The notes beneath the pieces are model-generated. The model made no database searches and was not told where the DNA came from. It saw nothing but the letters and a program-made list of their open reading frames with translations. This document shows, piece after piece, positions 23,527-32,912 of a DNA stretch of 64,000 bases. Where the stretch lies: contig QCUM01000009.1 of assembly GCA_003210735.1 (NCBI GenBank), positions 1 to 64,000 of the forward strand, read 5' to 3'. The first letter of the stretch is position 1; the number at the start of each line of letters is the position of its first letter. Both the position numbers and the translations under genes were made by a program. Origin of the DNA: Synechococcus sp. AG-679-D13. Lineage in GTDB: Bacteria > Cyanobacteriota > Cyanobacteriia > PCC-6307 > Cyanobiaceae.

Positions 23527-26256
23527 TCAGGCAGCCCGTTCCGTGGCGGGGTTGGAAGCCTCGGGTTGGTTGTGCAGATCCTCCGCTTCGGCAACCGGAA
23601 AACGATTGATGGCACACAGAGCCTGGCGAGCATGACTGCGCAGCTGCTCACTGACGGCTTCGCAGTAGTTCACCTGTGCCAACAGATCGACGGTGCGACG
23701 CAAGATCCGCACCACATCACCTTCATCCAGTGAGGTGTTGGCGATCAGATCGTTCCAATCAGTGCCACGGGCCCATGCCTCCACCAGACCCATCAGCTCC
23801 GGTTCCCACCAGGCTGGCACCACCACACCATGACGCTCCTGGGCTCGGAGCAGTTCACGGCGCAGACCGGAGAGATCCTGGAGCGCCTCTTCAGCAGAGG
23901 GCGGCGGCGGGAAACCACTCCACAGATCAGGGCGGTTGACTTCCGTGCTGATGGCCTCGAAAACGGCCGCCAACTCTGGGGGGGAGAGTTCATCGAGGTG
24001 GCCACTCATCAGGGCCAGACCAAGCCAAAGTTCGTTGTCCCCGCGGAGGGCGGCCACTGTGCGACCGATCTCCGTCGGATCGAGGTCATCCAGACAGCCA
24101 AATTGCTGAAGGATTTCCATCAGAGATAAAAACGTCTCCCAATGGCGGTTGGAACGGTGATGAAGCAGTCTTTGACGCTCTTCGATCTCATGTTCCAGCT
24201 CCTCCATCCGACGGCGATGCTTCTTGAGCTGCTTGCGATCACCCCAGCGATGGGCGGGATGCTGTTGCTGTTGATCTTCGAGATCACGCACCGAGTGAGC
24301 CTGAGCCAGCACCTCTCCGGCCAGGTCGTACTGAGGCGTGGTCATGTCGTGACGACGGGCCATATGAGCCACCGCAAGAGCAAAACCGCCACTGGCCTGA
24401 TCGCCATGACGCAGCTCACCGGCCCGACTCAGGTCCGGTGCTGTCACGCCACTGACCTGTAGGCAGCTCAGTTCAGCGTGGATGCTCACCACCGACTGAC
24501 AGGGCAGGAGCACCCAGAGGTTGTCGTCCGTGAGGCAAAGCAACAGGGGGAACTGACCGGGGCCATCCACCTTGTCGACAATCACCGCCGGCGTGACCCG
24601 ACCTCGCAGCTGGGGTGATTTCAAGCTGACCAATGTTCCTGTACTCGCGAACTGGAGGGCCATGGTCAGCTCGTTGGCCAGGGTCTCCTCGGCCTGTTGC
24701 TGAAGAATCCTCAGCAGCCGGCGCTCCTCGCGCAACCGTCCACGGAGCTTCTCGTACTCCTCAAAATCCTCCCAGGGAATGTCACCGGCAACCCCTTCCA
24801 GCTGACCCAGCTGCAGCCGTAACTGCGCCAGCAGATCCTCTTCATCGACAAGATCCAGACCCGCCAGATAGCGACCGAAGCTGCGTTCCACCAAATTGCG
24901 GGCCTTGGCCAGGTCATGGCGCTGCAGCAGGTTGAGCACCATGCCGTAGCTCGGGGTGAACTGACTCACCAAGGGATCCGCTGGACTGGTGGCGAGCTGA
25001 CCCGCTTCGCGCACCCCTTCGAAACGACTTTGCACGGTGACCACATAACCGCGGGAATCCAGACCACGCCGCCCCGCCCGGCCGGCCATCTGCAGAAACT
25101 CACTGCCCATGAGCGGCCGATGGCCTCGCTCCGTGCGCTTGGAGAGCGACGCAATCACGGTGCTGCGGGCCGGCATGTTGATGCCTGCGGCCAGGGTTTC
25201 CGTGGCAAACACCACCTTGACCAGACCTTGCTGGAACAGCTCCTCGATCAGCTCTTTCCACGCCGGGAGGACACCGGCGTGATGGGCAGCGACCCCACGC
25301 AAGAGAGCATCGGCATGAATACCGTCACGCACCGCTTCGGGATTGTTGTCTGTGTAGATCTTGAGCCTGGCGCTAATGCGCAACTGCTCTTCTTTCGAGA
25401 CGAGGCATTGCCCCCCAAGATCACGAACCGCCTTGTCGCAGCCTCGACGGCTGAAAATGAAATAAATGGCGGGGAGCATGTCCCGCTCAGCCATCTGAGC
25501 AACCACAAAGCTGATCGGTGGGGCCTCCGGCTGAGGGGGTCGGGTTGGGCGACCTTTGCGCTTTTGCCCCTTGGGAGCGCGCCAAACTTTGCAGTTGGGA
25601 TGAAGCCCCGTGCCGGCATCATTCAGCAGCGGATGCAAACCCTTGGCGCTGCAGAAGCTGAACTGCAACGGAACGGGCCGATAGTCGCTCACCACAAGAG
25701 TGGTGGGCCCATGCACTTTTTCGATCCAGTCGGTGAGCTGACCGGCATTGGCAACTGTGGCGGAAAGGGCCAACAGTTGAACCGGGGGAGGGCAGTGAAT
25801 GATGGATTCTTCCCAGACCGTGCCGCGTTGGGAGTCATTCATGTAGTGGCACTCATCCAGCACCACGGCTTCAACATCGGCGAGCGGATCATCACTTGCA
25901 TCCGCTTCGGCATACAGCATGTTGCGGAAGATCTCCGTGGTCATCACGACAATCGAAGCCTCTCGATTCACACTCAGATCCCCGGTCATCAGACCAACGT
26001 TCTGGTCGCCAAACTGCACTCGGAAATCCCGGAGCTTCTGATTGGAGAGGGCCTTCAACGGTGTTGTGTAAAAGACCTTCTGGCCATGGGCCAAGGCGCG
26101 ATAAATGGCGTACTCACCCACCAGCGTTTTGCCTGATCCCGTCGGCGCGCTAACAACAACTGAATCACCTTGATTCAATGCAGCAATGGCTTTGAGCTGA
26201 AATTCATCCAATTCATAAGGAAAGATGTCCTCTAAGCTCAAACTGCCTGCAGACAT
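23527..26256 (-). CDS. Ski2/Mtr4-like DExH-box RNA helicase
   Basis: The 909-residue superfamily II helicase has motif I SAPTGSGKTLVGEYA, TTPLKALSNQK, motif II LDECHYMND (DECH), motif III LSATVANA, and motif VI QMAGRAGRRGLD. The C-terminal third is helical and matches the DSHCT-type region of exosome-associated helicases. Many cyanobacteria carry one such protein. It probably unwinds structured RNA for processing or decay, but this is inferred from the family. A GTG at 26259 directly precedes the ATG used here. Upstream lies an AT-rich gap of about 330 bases that should contain its promoter. Confidence 0.88.
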   Translation of the reverse strand: MSAGSLSLEDIFPYELDEFQLKAIAALNQGDSVVVSAPTGSGKTLVGEYAIYRALAHGQKVFYTTPLKALSNQKLRDFRVQFGDQNVGLMTGDLSVNREASIVVMTTEIFRNMLYAEADASDDPLADVEAVVLDECHYMNDSQRGTVWEESIIHCPPPVQLLALSATVANAGQLTDWIEKVHGPTTLVVSDYRPVPLQFSFCSAKGLHPLLNDAGTGLHPNCKVWRAPKGQKRKGRPTRPPQPEAPPISFVVAQMAERDMLPAIYFIFSRRGCDKAVRDLGGQCLVSKEEQLRISARLKIYTDNNPEAVRDGIHADALLRGVAAHHAGVLPAWKELIEELFQQGLVKVVFATETLAAGINMPARSTVIASLSKRTERGHRPLMGSEFLQMAGRAGRRGLDSRGYVVTVQSRFEGVREAGQLATSPADPLVSQFTPSYGMVLNLLQRHDLAKARNLVERSFGRYLAGLDLVDEEDLLAQLRLQLGQLEGVAGDIPWEDFEEYEKLRGRLREERRLLRILQQQAEETLANELTMALQFASTGTLVSLKSPQLRGRVTPAVIVDKVDGPGQFPLLLCLTDDNLWVLLPCQSVVSIHAELSCLQVSGVTAPDLSRAGELRHGDQASGGFALAVAHMARRHDMTTPQYDLAGEVLAQAHSVRDLEDQQQQHPAHRWGDRKQLKKHRRRMEELEHEIEERQRLLHHRSNRHWETFLSLMEILQQFGCLDDLDPTEIGRTVAALRGDNELWLGLALMSGHLDELSPPELAAVFEAISTEVNRPDLWSGFPPPPSAEEALQDLSGLRRELLRAQERHGVVVPAWWEPELMGLVEAWARGTDWNDLIANTSLDEGDVVRILRRTVDLLAQVNYCEAVSEQLRSHARQALCAINRFPVAEAEDLHNQPEASNPATERAA

Positions 26257-26259
26257 CAC

Positions 26260-26583
26260 AAATACTGGGCGACCCAGAAACTCTAATCAATAAACGACTA
26301 TTTCGGCAACGCAAAGCACAACGCTTTCAAACACAAAAAATAAGTTAAGGACATCAATGCGATCACGGAAGCCTTGTACAGACAGACTTGCCATAAGATC
26401 ATCCACCGAAAGAATATCTATCGCTAAAATAATTATTATCAAAGCAAGGCAGTGCAAGAAATCCGCCCTTAAAACAAATTTTTAGATTCATGCTTTCGCA
26501 AAATTCAAAAATACCATAAAAATATAATTTAGCCAGCAAGGGATCGTGACACCAAACAAAAGTCAAAGACAATGCTAAGCGAA
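26260..26583. other. AT-rich intergenic region, no gene seen
   Basis: About 320 bases separate the helicase start from the 3' end of the sulfotransferase; both genes are on the minus strand. The stretch is clearly more AT-rich than the rest of the window, with several runs of A and T. I see no open frame with coding character and no convincing terminator. The helicase promoter should lie in its left part. Confidence 0.5.
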
Positions 26584-27612
26584 TTAAAATGAGATATTGC
26601 TTGGAAATGCATCAGGATTAGCCTCCTTCAAGTCATCAATTACTTTCCGAGCAAGAAGCGTTATCTCATCCCTCTCAGCAATAGAAAGGCTCTCTTCGTC
26701 TAAAACATTATAATGCTGTTTTTTTTGATCACTAAAAACAGATCGCCACGAAAAGCCCGGCCAAACTTTCTTGGAAAATCTTTTGTTGGATAATTGATAA
26801 AAGTCCCGAATGAGCTCGATCTGATCATTCTTCAAACCAAAATAACGATCAGAGCCCCAACCCAGAGGAGATAAATATTTGCGTATATATCTTGCTCTAT
26901 TCCTCAATGTACTCAAGTCAACCCCAAGGCTCTCAAGCTGTCTAGAGACATTTAAAGCCAAGTGAACACCCTTAATCCCTGGCTGGTCGTTTAGATCACA
27001 AACGACAGATGGCAGCCATTCACCTTGAAAACCTTGGAGCCAACCCGGCAAAGCCATCAAACGCTCGAATGGATCGCCAAACTGGCGACCATAGGGCAAA
27101 AAATCAACATCCAGGCCAGGATTATCAATCATCCCAGAAAACATATAATTATAATTAAACCAATACCTTTGCTGACGCAAGCAATACCAAACATAACTAG
27201 TTATATCGACTGAATGAAGAAACTTTTTTGCCTTTTGAACATACATTGAATTTATATAGTCTGGCTGATCTCTAACAAAAATCGCTATTCTTAGCCTGAA
27301 ATCCGTACTTTCGAGGGCATCCATAAACCACTTCAAGCGTTTTTTGTGAAGAAGCAATTGAGTGCACTGCTCTGCGCTGTATAGGAGCGCTTGATGTTGA
27401 GGAGAATCCTGGCTTAAAAAAGACTGAAGTTTTTCTATATCACGAGAATAAACTATGGCAGGCAAAATTTTTTCAGCTCCTATTTTTCTTTTTATATCCA
27501 ACAACTTTACTCCATTATTTTCAAGATTGTCCTTGTTATCCTGCATCCTACTTTGTATGTAAGTAGAAGCGGTTTTATGGGTGCCAGCGTGAATCAATAA
27601 AGTTTTACTCAC
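26584..27612 (-). CDS. Sulfotransferase-like protein, KTAST type
   Basis: The 342-residue protein starts with LLIHAGTHKTASTYIQSRM, a phosphate-binding loop like the 5'-PSB of PAPS-dependent sulfotransferases. IAIFVRDQPDYINSMYVQ near residue 110 fits the 3'-phosphate-binding element. It is a distant paralogue of the protein at 38836-39912 (shared HKTAST[YF]IQ, RDQxxYxNS). The gene is markedly AT-rich, as are both flanks, and it sits alone between housekeeping genes; this suggests horizontal acquisition. Substrate unknown. Start chosen at the ATG directly before the phosphate loop. Confidence 0.75.
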   Translation of the reverse strand: MSKTLLIHAGTHKTASTYIQSRMQDNKDNLENNGVKLLDIKRKIGAEKILPAIVYSRDIEKLQSFLSQDSPQHQALLYSAEQCTQLLLHKKRLKWFMDALESTDFRLRIAIFVRDQPDYINSMYVQKAKKFLHSVDITSYVWYCLRQQRYWFNYNYMFSGMIDNPGLDVDFLPYGRQFGDPFERLMALPGWLQGFQGEWLPSVVCDLNDQPGIKGVHLALNVSRQLESLGVDLSTLRNRARYIRKYLSPLGWGSDRYFGLKNDQIELIRDFYQLSNKRFSKKVWPGFSWRSVFSDQKKQHYNVLDEESLSIAERDEITLLARKVIDDLKEANPDAFPSNISF

Positions 27613-28013
27613 GCCAGCAAAATATAAATATCTATTCTACCATGAAGCCCATTAGCATTACTCAAAGATACTCCAACAAAACTCTAAAAAGCCCCGGAAC
27701 TACAAGCAGAATCAATAGTTGATCCAATCAAGTTAATAACGTAAATTAGAATATTCACAGGCAAACTTGTGTCAAAATTTTAACGAGTCCCCAAAGCAAT
27801 CGAAATCATACCAACAATCAAATTCTTACAGTAGAACGAGTAATCCCTGCCGAGAACGAAACTCATCAAACAAAATCAACTTCCACATGCCAATACTTTA
27901 TTGCCTAGCAAAGCTTCCTCCCTGAGAGGCAAAATTTGCTTTCGCAACATTAGTGATGACAAATAGCATTGCCTGATGCCATGACATGACGTGAGCGTGA
28001 ACGCAACTCAGCC
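27613..28013. other. AT-rich intergenic region, no gene seen
   Basis: About 400 bases between two divergently oriented genes. The sequence is AT-rich and has stop codons in all frames, with no recognisable RNA gene. It probably holds the sulfotransferase promoter. Composition returns to GC-rich near 28000. Confidence 0.5.
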
Positions 28014-28238
28014 ATGGCAGCAACTGGACAACTGCGCGACATCCTGACGGAGGAACGCTTGATCGATGCCCTACGGGGATGTTCAAGCAGAGAAGAGCTG
28101 ATTTCTCTCGAAAAACGGTTGGCTGATGAGCCTGATGCTCCAGCCTTGTTCGACTGGATCTGCAACATGCTGGTATCCCGTCGACTGTCCCGAGGGTTGG
28201 CAGCCCGATTGCTCAGCCAGCTGCATCGCGGGTGTTAG
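28014..28238 (+). CDS. Small helical hypothetical protein
   Basis: This 74-residue frame encodes a charged, leucine-rich helical protein (LRDILTEERLIDALRGCSSREELISLEKRL, then a second helical half). Residue use looks like a real soluble protein. No domain is recognised. Its 3' end overlaps the convergent BASS transporter by 26 bases. Two cysteines lie in the second half, one near the C-terminus. Existence is inferred from composition only; a ribosome site is not obvious. Confidence 0.5.
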   Translation: MAATGQLRDILTEERLIDALRGCSSREELISLEKRLADEPDAPALFDWICNMLVSRRLSRGLAARLLSQLHRGC

Positions 28239-29151
28239 CGGGATTTCTGCGGCGCCACCAACCCGCAAGGGCACTCCCGAGCATGCAGTGCACCACCGCG
28301 GAGATGGCTCCAGGGAGCGCCGTGAGCGGACTGACAAAACCTCCACTGCGCGCCAGAACCACTGCCAGACCAGAGTTCTGCATACCAACTTCAATGCTGA
28401 TGGTGCGTTGCGCCGCCACCGATTCACCCGTCAGCCGGGCAATGAGAAAGCCCAGACCAAAACCTCCCGCGTGCAGCATCAGACAGGCCAGCAAGAGCAG
28501 CAGGCCCTGATCCAAAAGCAGCTGGCGCTGACTTCCCACAACACTGGCAACAATCATCACGATGGCGATCACCGAGATCGGTGGCATCACCGGCTCCACC
28601 CGCCTTGCGAGTGAGGGCAACCCCTGTTTGAGCAACACACCGCAGGCCACCGGCACCAACACCACCTGCAGAACGCGCAACAACAGCAGCCAGCCATTCA
28701 CAGGGACGTACTGACTGGCCAGCAATTCAGTCAACCGCGGGGTGAACAGCACTGCCGCCAGAGTGCTGAGGCTGGTCATCACAACCGATAGAGCCACATC
28801 AGCGCGGGCAATTAATGCCACGACATTGCTTGCGGTTCCCCCCGGACAGCACCCCACCAGAATCAGCCCCACTGCCAGGGGTGCCGGCAAGCGCAGGAGA
28901 GCAGCAATGGCCGCGGCCAATGCGGGCATTACAGCGAATTGGGCTATTACACCCACCAACGCTGGACGCGGTCGCCGACCCACCCGCACAAAGTCATCAG
29001 GGGAGAGCCCAAGGCCCATACCAAGCATGATCACCCCAAGCCCCAGGGTGATCCAGATCCCGCTGAACCAGGTGAACAGGCCAGGGTGAACCAGAGCCAG
29101 AACTGAGCCCAACAAGGTCCACAACGGGAAGAGCGTCGTGAAGCGCTCCAT
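28213..29151 (-). CDS. BASS-family (bile acid:sodium symporter-like) transporter
   Basis: The protein of about 312 residues is almost entirely membrane-embedded, with eight to ten hydrophobic segments. GLGVIMLGMGLGLSPDDF, GVIAQFAVMPALA, and VGCCPGGTASNVVALIARADVALSV match the BASS family; the last is the conserved sodium/substrate crossover region. TISIEVGMQNSGLAVVLA is the second crossover. Known members move organic anions such as pyruvate, bile acids or pantothenate with sodium. The substrate here is unknown. ATG 29151 is preceded by GAGGG six bases upstream. It is divergent from bioF. Confidence 0.85.
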   Translation of the reverse strand: MERFTTLFPLWTLLGSVLALVHPGLFTWFSGIWITLGLGVIMLGMGLGLSPDDFVRVGRRPRPALVGVIAQFAVMPALAAAIAALLRLPAPLAVGLILVGCCPGGTASNVVALIARADVALSVVMTSLSTLAAVLFTPRLTELLASQYVPVNGWLLLLRVLQVVLVPVACGVLLKQGLPSLARRVEPVMPPISVIAIVMIVASVVGSQRQLLLDQGLLLLLACLMLHAGGFGLGFLIARLTGESVAAQRTISIEVGMQNSGLAVVLARSGGFVSPLTALPGAISAVVHCMLGSALAGWWRRRNPANTRDAAG

Positions 29152-29210
29152 CGAGACCCTCACCATCGAAACATCCATCCTCACCGCCGGCGTACACGCA
29201 GACTGACCAC

Positions 29211-30341
29211 ATGGCAACCCTCGATCCAGCACGGCGCCGCACGATGCACAGCTGGAGAACGGGTCCAGAGAGCTGGACCCTGCAGAGGGATGCGCCCAAC
29301 CCCGGCGCACCGCTGATCGATCTCGCCAGTAATGACTATCTCGGCCTCAGTCGCCATCCAGACTTGATCGAAGCCGCCACAAAGGCGGTCCGCGACGAGG
29401 GAAGCGGAGCCGGTGGGTCGAGGCTTGTGACCGGCAGCCGGCCGCGCCATGGACGACTGGAACGTGAGCTTGGGGATTGGCTTCAACGAGATTCAGTCCT
29501 GCTTTTTCCAAGCGGTTTTCAGGCCAACATTGCGGCGGTCTGCTGTCTTGCTGGTCGTCACACCACTGTTCTGGCAGATCGACTGATCCACCATTCACTG
29601 CTTGTTGGGGTCCAGGCCAGCGGTGCTCGACTGCAGCGCTTTCGGCACAACGACCTGATCGATCTGGAACGCCGGCTCAGCAAGCTCGACTCAGGCCAGG
29701 TGTCCGTGCTGGTGATCAGCGAGAGCCTGTTCAGCATGGAAGGCACCAGCCCATATATGGATGGCCTGGTGGATCTCTGCCAACGCTTCGGAGCCAAGCT
29801 GCTGTTGGATGAAGCCCATGCCCTGGGGGTTCTCGGCCCTGAGGGCCGCGGCCTTGGCTTTGGCCGCGACGGGATCGATCTGATCAGTGGCACCTTTGGC
29901 AAGGCTTTTGGCAGTGGTGGCGCCTTCCTGGCCTGCGATTCCTCGCTGGGCGACAAGCTGCTGCAATCCAGTGGCGCCTTTCGGTACACAACCGCTCTCG
30001 CCCCAGCTCTGGTTGGCGCCGCCCAGGCCGCTCTGGACCTGATTCGCTCCAATCCCGACTGGGGGGATCGGCTGATTCAGCGGAGTGGCCAATGGCGTGC
30101 GGCTCTGGCTGCCGAAGGGTGGCGACAACCCGATGGATCTGGGCAGGTTCTGCCTCTGCTGATCGGTCCCGACAGCGCTGCACTGGAGGCCCAGGCAACG
30201 CTGGAGCAGGGCGGTCTGCTGGCTGTGGCGATCCGACCACCCACCGTGCCCGAGGGAACAGCTCGGCTCCGATTGGTGCTGAGGCGGGATCTGCCTGAGG
30301 ACACGCTGAACCGTTTGCTGCAGATGCTCTCCAGACGATGA
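29211..30341 (+). CDS. bioF: 8-amino-7-oxononanoate synthase
   Basis: BioF condenses pimeloyl-ACP with alanine, the first step of biotin ring assembly. The 376-residue PLP enzyme has LIDLASNDYLGLSRHP, GSGAGGSRLVTG, LFPSGFQANIA, LLLDEAHALGVLG, and SGTFGKAFGSGG with the PLP lysine. It opens a four-gene set (bioF, bioK, bioC, bioD) whose genes overlap by one to four bases. The following gene starts at the ATGA overlap at 30338. Confidence 0.94.
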   Translation: MATLDPARRRTMHSWRTGPESWTLQRDAPNPGAPLIDLASNDYLGLSRHPDLIEAATKAVRDEGSGAGGSRLVTGSRPRHGRLERELGDWLQRDSVLLFPSGFQANIAAVCCLAGRHTTVLADRLIHHSLLVGVQASGARLQRFRHNDLIDLERRLSKLDSGQVSVLVISESLFSMEGTSPYMDGLVDLCQRFGAKLLLDEAHALGVLGPEGRGLGFGRDGIDLISGTFGKAFGSGGAFLACDSSLGDKLLQSSGAFRYTTALAPALVGAAQAALDLIRSNPDWGDRLIQRSGQWRAALAAEGWRQPDGSGQVLPLLIGPDSAALEAQATLEQGGLLAVAIRPPTVPEGTARLRLVLRRDLPEDTLNRLLQMLSRR

Positions 30342-31030
30342 AACACGTGATCGCCGCCCACGGCTGGGCCGGAGACGCATCGGTCTGGAAAGCCTGGCAA
30401 CGGGGATTTGAGACTCAGGGCTGGCAATGGCAATCCGCAGAGCGGGGCTATGGCGGCCAGCCATGTCTGCAGCCGATCTGGTCCCAGCAAGACCAACAGA
30501 GGCTGCTCATCTGCCATTCCCTTGGACTACACCTCATCTCCCCCAGCACACTTGCTGCGGCGCAGGCCGTCGTGATCCTTGGAGGGTTCACGGCCTTTGT
30601 TCCTCCCGGAGGATCCGGACGCCGACAGGCAAGAGCTCTCCGGGGGATGGCTGAACGGCTTGGGACTCCAGAGGAGGGGACCATGCTGCGGACATTCCTG
30701 GATCGCTGCGCTTCTCCAATGCCGGCGACAGCGCTGCCCCCCCACCCGGTGCTGAGCCAGCTGAACGAATCGGGCCGTGAACGGCTCAGACATGACCTCA
30801 CCCTTCTGAGCCACTGTTCCGATCTGCCGGAAGGATGGCCAAAGCTGGCGCGGGTTCTTGTGGTTCAGGGAGAGCAGGACGCGATCGTGTGCCCCCAAAG
30901 CCAGAACCTGTTGTTGACAGCGCTGAGGGATCAGCAGAACAAGCTGATTCGGCTGACGGAACACGGCCATGCCCTGATCACAACGGCTGTCCTGAAAACA
31001 GTCCTGGACTGGGTCGAGGCAAGGCCATGA
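30338..31030 (+). CDS. bioK: Pimeloyl-ACP methyl ester esterase, BioK type
   Basis: This 230-residue alpha/beta hydrolase sits where bioH would be, between bioF and bioC. The nucleophile elbow is ICHSLG (Ser61), the acid is probably in QGEQDAIV, and the histidine is in TEHGHAL near residue 209. In marine picocyanobacteria the BioK family is known to free pimeloyl-ACP from its methyl ester after BioC-dependent synthesis. I name it by position, size and family knowledge; direct similarity to characterised BioK could not be tested. It overlaps bioF (ATGA) and bioC. Confidence 0.82.
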   Translation: MKHVIAAHGWAGDASVWKAWQRGFETQGWQWQSAERGYGGQPCLQPIWSQQDQQRLLICHSLGLHLISPSTLAAAQAVVILGGFTAFVPPGGSGRRQARALRGMAERLGTPEEGTMLRTFLDRCASPMPATALPPHPVLSQLNESGRERLRHDLTLLSHCSDLPEGWPKLARVLVVQGEQDAIVCPQSQNLLLTALRDQQNKLIRLTEHGHALITTAVLKTVLDWVEARP

Positions 31031-31773
31031 CATCAGGCTGGAGTGCAAAGGTTCTGAAGGCGTTTGGAGCCTCGGCAGCGCAATACGACGCTTCCGCTGA
31101 GCTCCAGCAGACCATGGCCCGACAGCTGGCCAGGCGTTGCCGGCATTCGGCCATTCCGGAAGGACTCTGGGTGGATCTCGGCAGCGGAACAGGCTGTCTT
31201 GCCGATGCCCTCGAAAAGCAACATCCGGGACAGTCGGTCCTGCGTGTGGATGGCAGTGAGGCCATGCTGCGCAGCCAGACCAGGGCCGGGCCCACCCTTC
31301 TTCACGACCTCAACGAGGCCTTACCGGATTGGTCATCACCTCCGGCACTGCTGTGCTCAAGCTTCGTTCTGCACTGGCTGCATAATCCGCCGGAGCGTTT
31401 GCACCACTGGTTCGACCAGCTCGCACCCGGTGGCTGGCTGGCACTGACGGTGCCGGTGGACGGCAGTTTTGAACAATGGCATCAGGCTGCCGAGCGAGCC
31501 GGGGTCCCCTGCACCGCTCTGCCATTTCCGCGGATGGAGTTGCTGCTGGCCGCCGTACCCGAACAAGCGGTTCGGTGGAAACGAAAGCAACGGTTCAGCA
31601 GCAACGGCCGCCATCCATTGGAGCTGCTGCGACCGATGATCAGAACCGGTGCCGACACCACCCCCTCAGCAGGCCTTGGACCCTCAGAGTGGCGACGGGT
31701 CTTCAGGAGCTGGCCCGACCCCGAACATCCAACCCTCAGCTGGCATGTGTTCACATTGATGCTGCAGCGATGA
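31027..31773 (+). CDS. bioC: Malonyl-ACP O-methyltransferase
   Basis: BioC methylates the free carboxyl of malonyl-ACP so that fatty acid synthesis can build pimelate. The 248-residue protein has the methyltransferase motif WVDLGSGTGCLADAL, then VLRVDGSEAML and a SSFVLHWLHNPP region, followed by LAPGGWLALTVPV. The opening FGASAAQYDASAELQQTMA is typical of BioC. ATG 31027 overlaps the bioK stop (ATGA). Confidence 0.9.
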   Translation: MTSGWSAKVLKAFGASAAQYDASAELQQTMARQLARRCRHSAIPEGLWVDLGSGTGCLADALEKQHPGQSVLRVDGSEAMLRSQTRAGPTLLHDLNEALPDWSSPPALLCSSFVLHWLHNPPERLHHWFDQLAPGGWLALTVPVDGSFEQWHQAAERAGVPCTALPFPRMELLLAAVPEQAVRWKRKQRFSSNGRHPLELLRPMIRTGADTTPSAGLGPSEWRRVFRSWPDPEHPTLSWHVFTLMLQR

Positions 31774-32426
31774 CAACAACACAGCCTCAACTTGTGGTTT
31801 GCGGAACCGACACGGACGTCGGCAAGACGATCGTGAGTGCCTGGCTGGTCCAGGGTCTCAAGGCTTGTTACTGGAAACCGGTGCAGAGCGGACTGGACGG
31901 CGGTGGAGATCGCGGCCGTGTGCGTGATCTGCTGAAGCTGTCGGACGATCGCCTGCTGCCGGAGGCGTATGCCTTCCAACAACCGGTTTCCCCCCACTGG
32001 GCCGCGGAAATCGACGGTGTGGAACTTGATCCGAGGGCGCTCACGCTGCCGGCGGTCGATGGACCGCTGGTGGTGGAAACCGCGGGCGGGCTGATGGTGC
32101 CACTGACACGCCGCTGGATGCAGATCGACCAGCTGCAGGAATGGCAACGGCCCGTGGTGCTGGTTGCCCGCAGCGGACTCGGCACGCTCAATCACACCCT
32201 GCTGAGCCTGGAGGCTCTTCGAAGACGCCAGATCAGGGTGCTGGGAATAATCCTCAATGGACCGCCCCATGACGACAATCCAGCCACGCTTGAACAGTTC
32301 GGTGATGCACCCGTGCTGGGCCACTTGCCTCCGCTGCAACCGCTCACGGCCAACGCCCTCGCCCATGAGTGGGGCCGTCAGAATCTGGGTGATGCGATCA
32401 GAACAGCATTGGAGACACCGCAGTGA
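31770..32426 (+). CDS. bioD: Dethiobiotin synthetase
   Basis: BioD closes the ureido ring of dethiobiotin using ATP and CO2. The 218-residue protein starts with the P-loop CGTDTDVGKT (residues 11-20), followed by YWKPVQSG, VSPHWAAEIDG, VVETAGGLMVPL and a C-terminal LGHLPPL. It overlaps bioC by four bases. Its stop is overlapped by a small GTG-started membrane gene. Biotin synthase (bioB) is not in the window. Confidence 0.92.
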   Translation: MTTTQPQLVVCGTDTDVGKTIVSAWLVQGLKACYWKPVQSGLDGGGDRGRVRDLLKLSDDRLLPEAYAFQQPVSPHWAAEIDGVELDPRALTLPAVDGPLVVETAGGLMVPLTRRWMQIDQLQEWQRPVVLVARSGLGTLNHTLLSLEALRRRQIRVLGIILNGPPHDDNPATLEQFGDAPVLGHLPPLQPLTANALAHEWGRQNLGDAIRTALETPQ

Positions 32427-32581
32427 AATCAGACCGACAGCCCTTGATCTGTGTGGTACTGACCTTGACCTGCACCGCGATCCTTGTGCTGTTTACCGAT
32501 GTGGAACGCGACCTGATGCGCAAGCTGAGCTGCAACACGATTGTGACCTTCGCAGGGACTCCATCCGACGCCTGCGATTAA
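32423..32581 (+). CDS. Small single-pass membrane protein after bioD
   Basis: This 52-residue frame begins with GTG 32423 and overlaps the bioD stop as GTGA. It contains one hydrophobic segment (LICVVLTLTCTAILVLF) followed by a polar tail ending with TPSDACD. Position and overlap suggest that it is translated with the biotin genes. The product is not recognised. Two cysteines lie in the tail and two more in the membrane part. Evidence is the coupling signal and the clean membrane segment. Confidence 0.5.
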   Translation: MKSDRQPLICVVLTLTCTAILVLFTDVERDLMRKLSCNTIVTFAGTPSDACD

Positions 32582-32582
32582 G

Positions 32583-32858
32583 TCAACCCAAGGACTTCGA
32601 GCGCATCGGACAGGTTCCGAGGCGGATGGAGACCTGACGAACAGCCAGCGAGAGGGGCCAACCCTGGCGCAGCTGATTATGAATCAGTTCGATATGGGGC
32701 GGGGACCAACCGCGCATCTCGAGCGACACTCGGATGGAGTGCCAGCAGCCCTCGGAGAACATCTCACTGCGGCGATGCTGTTCAGCACGGGGGGAAGGCA
32801 AATCCCGGGCTGCTGGAAAAAATCGATTGGAACGGCGTCTTGCTCGCATCGTGGCCAT
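32583..32858 (-). CDS. Small basic hypothetical protein between bioD and bioA
   Basis: The frame of about 91 residues is basic at its N-terminus (MRARRRSNRFFPAARD). It continues with a regular amphipathic region (HSIRVSLEMRGWSPPHIELI, then HNQLRQGWPLSLAVRQVSI), which looks like real protein rather than a shadow frame. It lies on the minus strand in the gap between the bioD set and bioA, without overlapping a major gene. The start at 32858 is one of two close ATGs (the other is 32849). Function unknown. Confidence 0.5.
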   Translation of the reverse strand: MATMRARRRSNRFFPAARDLPSPRAEQHRRSEMFSEGCWHSIRVSLEMRGWSPPHIELIHNQLRQGWPLSLAVRQVSIRLGTCPMRSKSLG

Positions 32859-32912
32859 CGGGCAACCGGGGCAGCACGGAGTTTCAATATGACAACAGCA
32901 GCAAGGGATGTC

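Noticed and set aside
24916..26136. A 406-residue plus-strand frame inside the helicase
   Set aside because: Fully antisense to the conserved helicase domains and without recognisable motifs.
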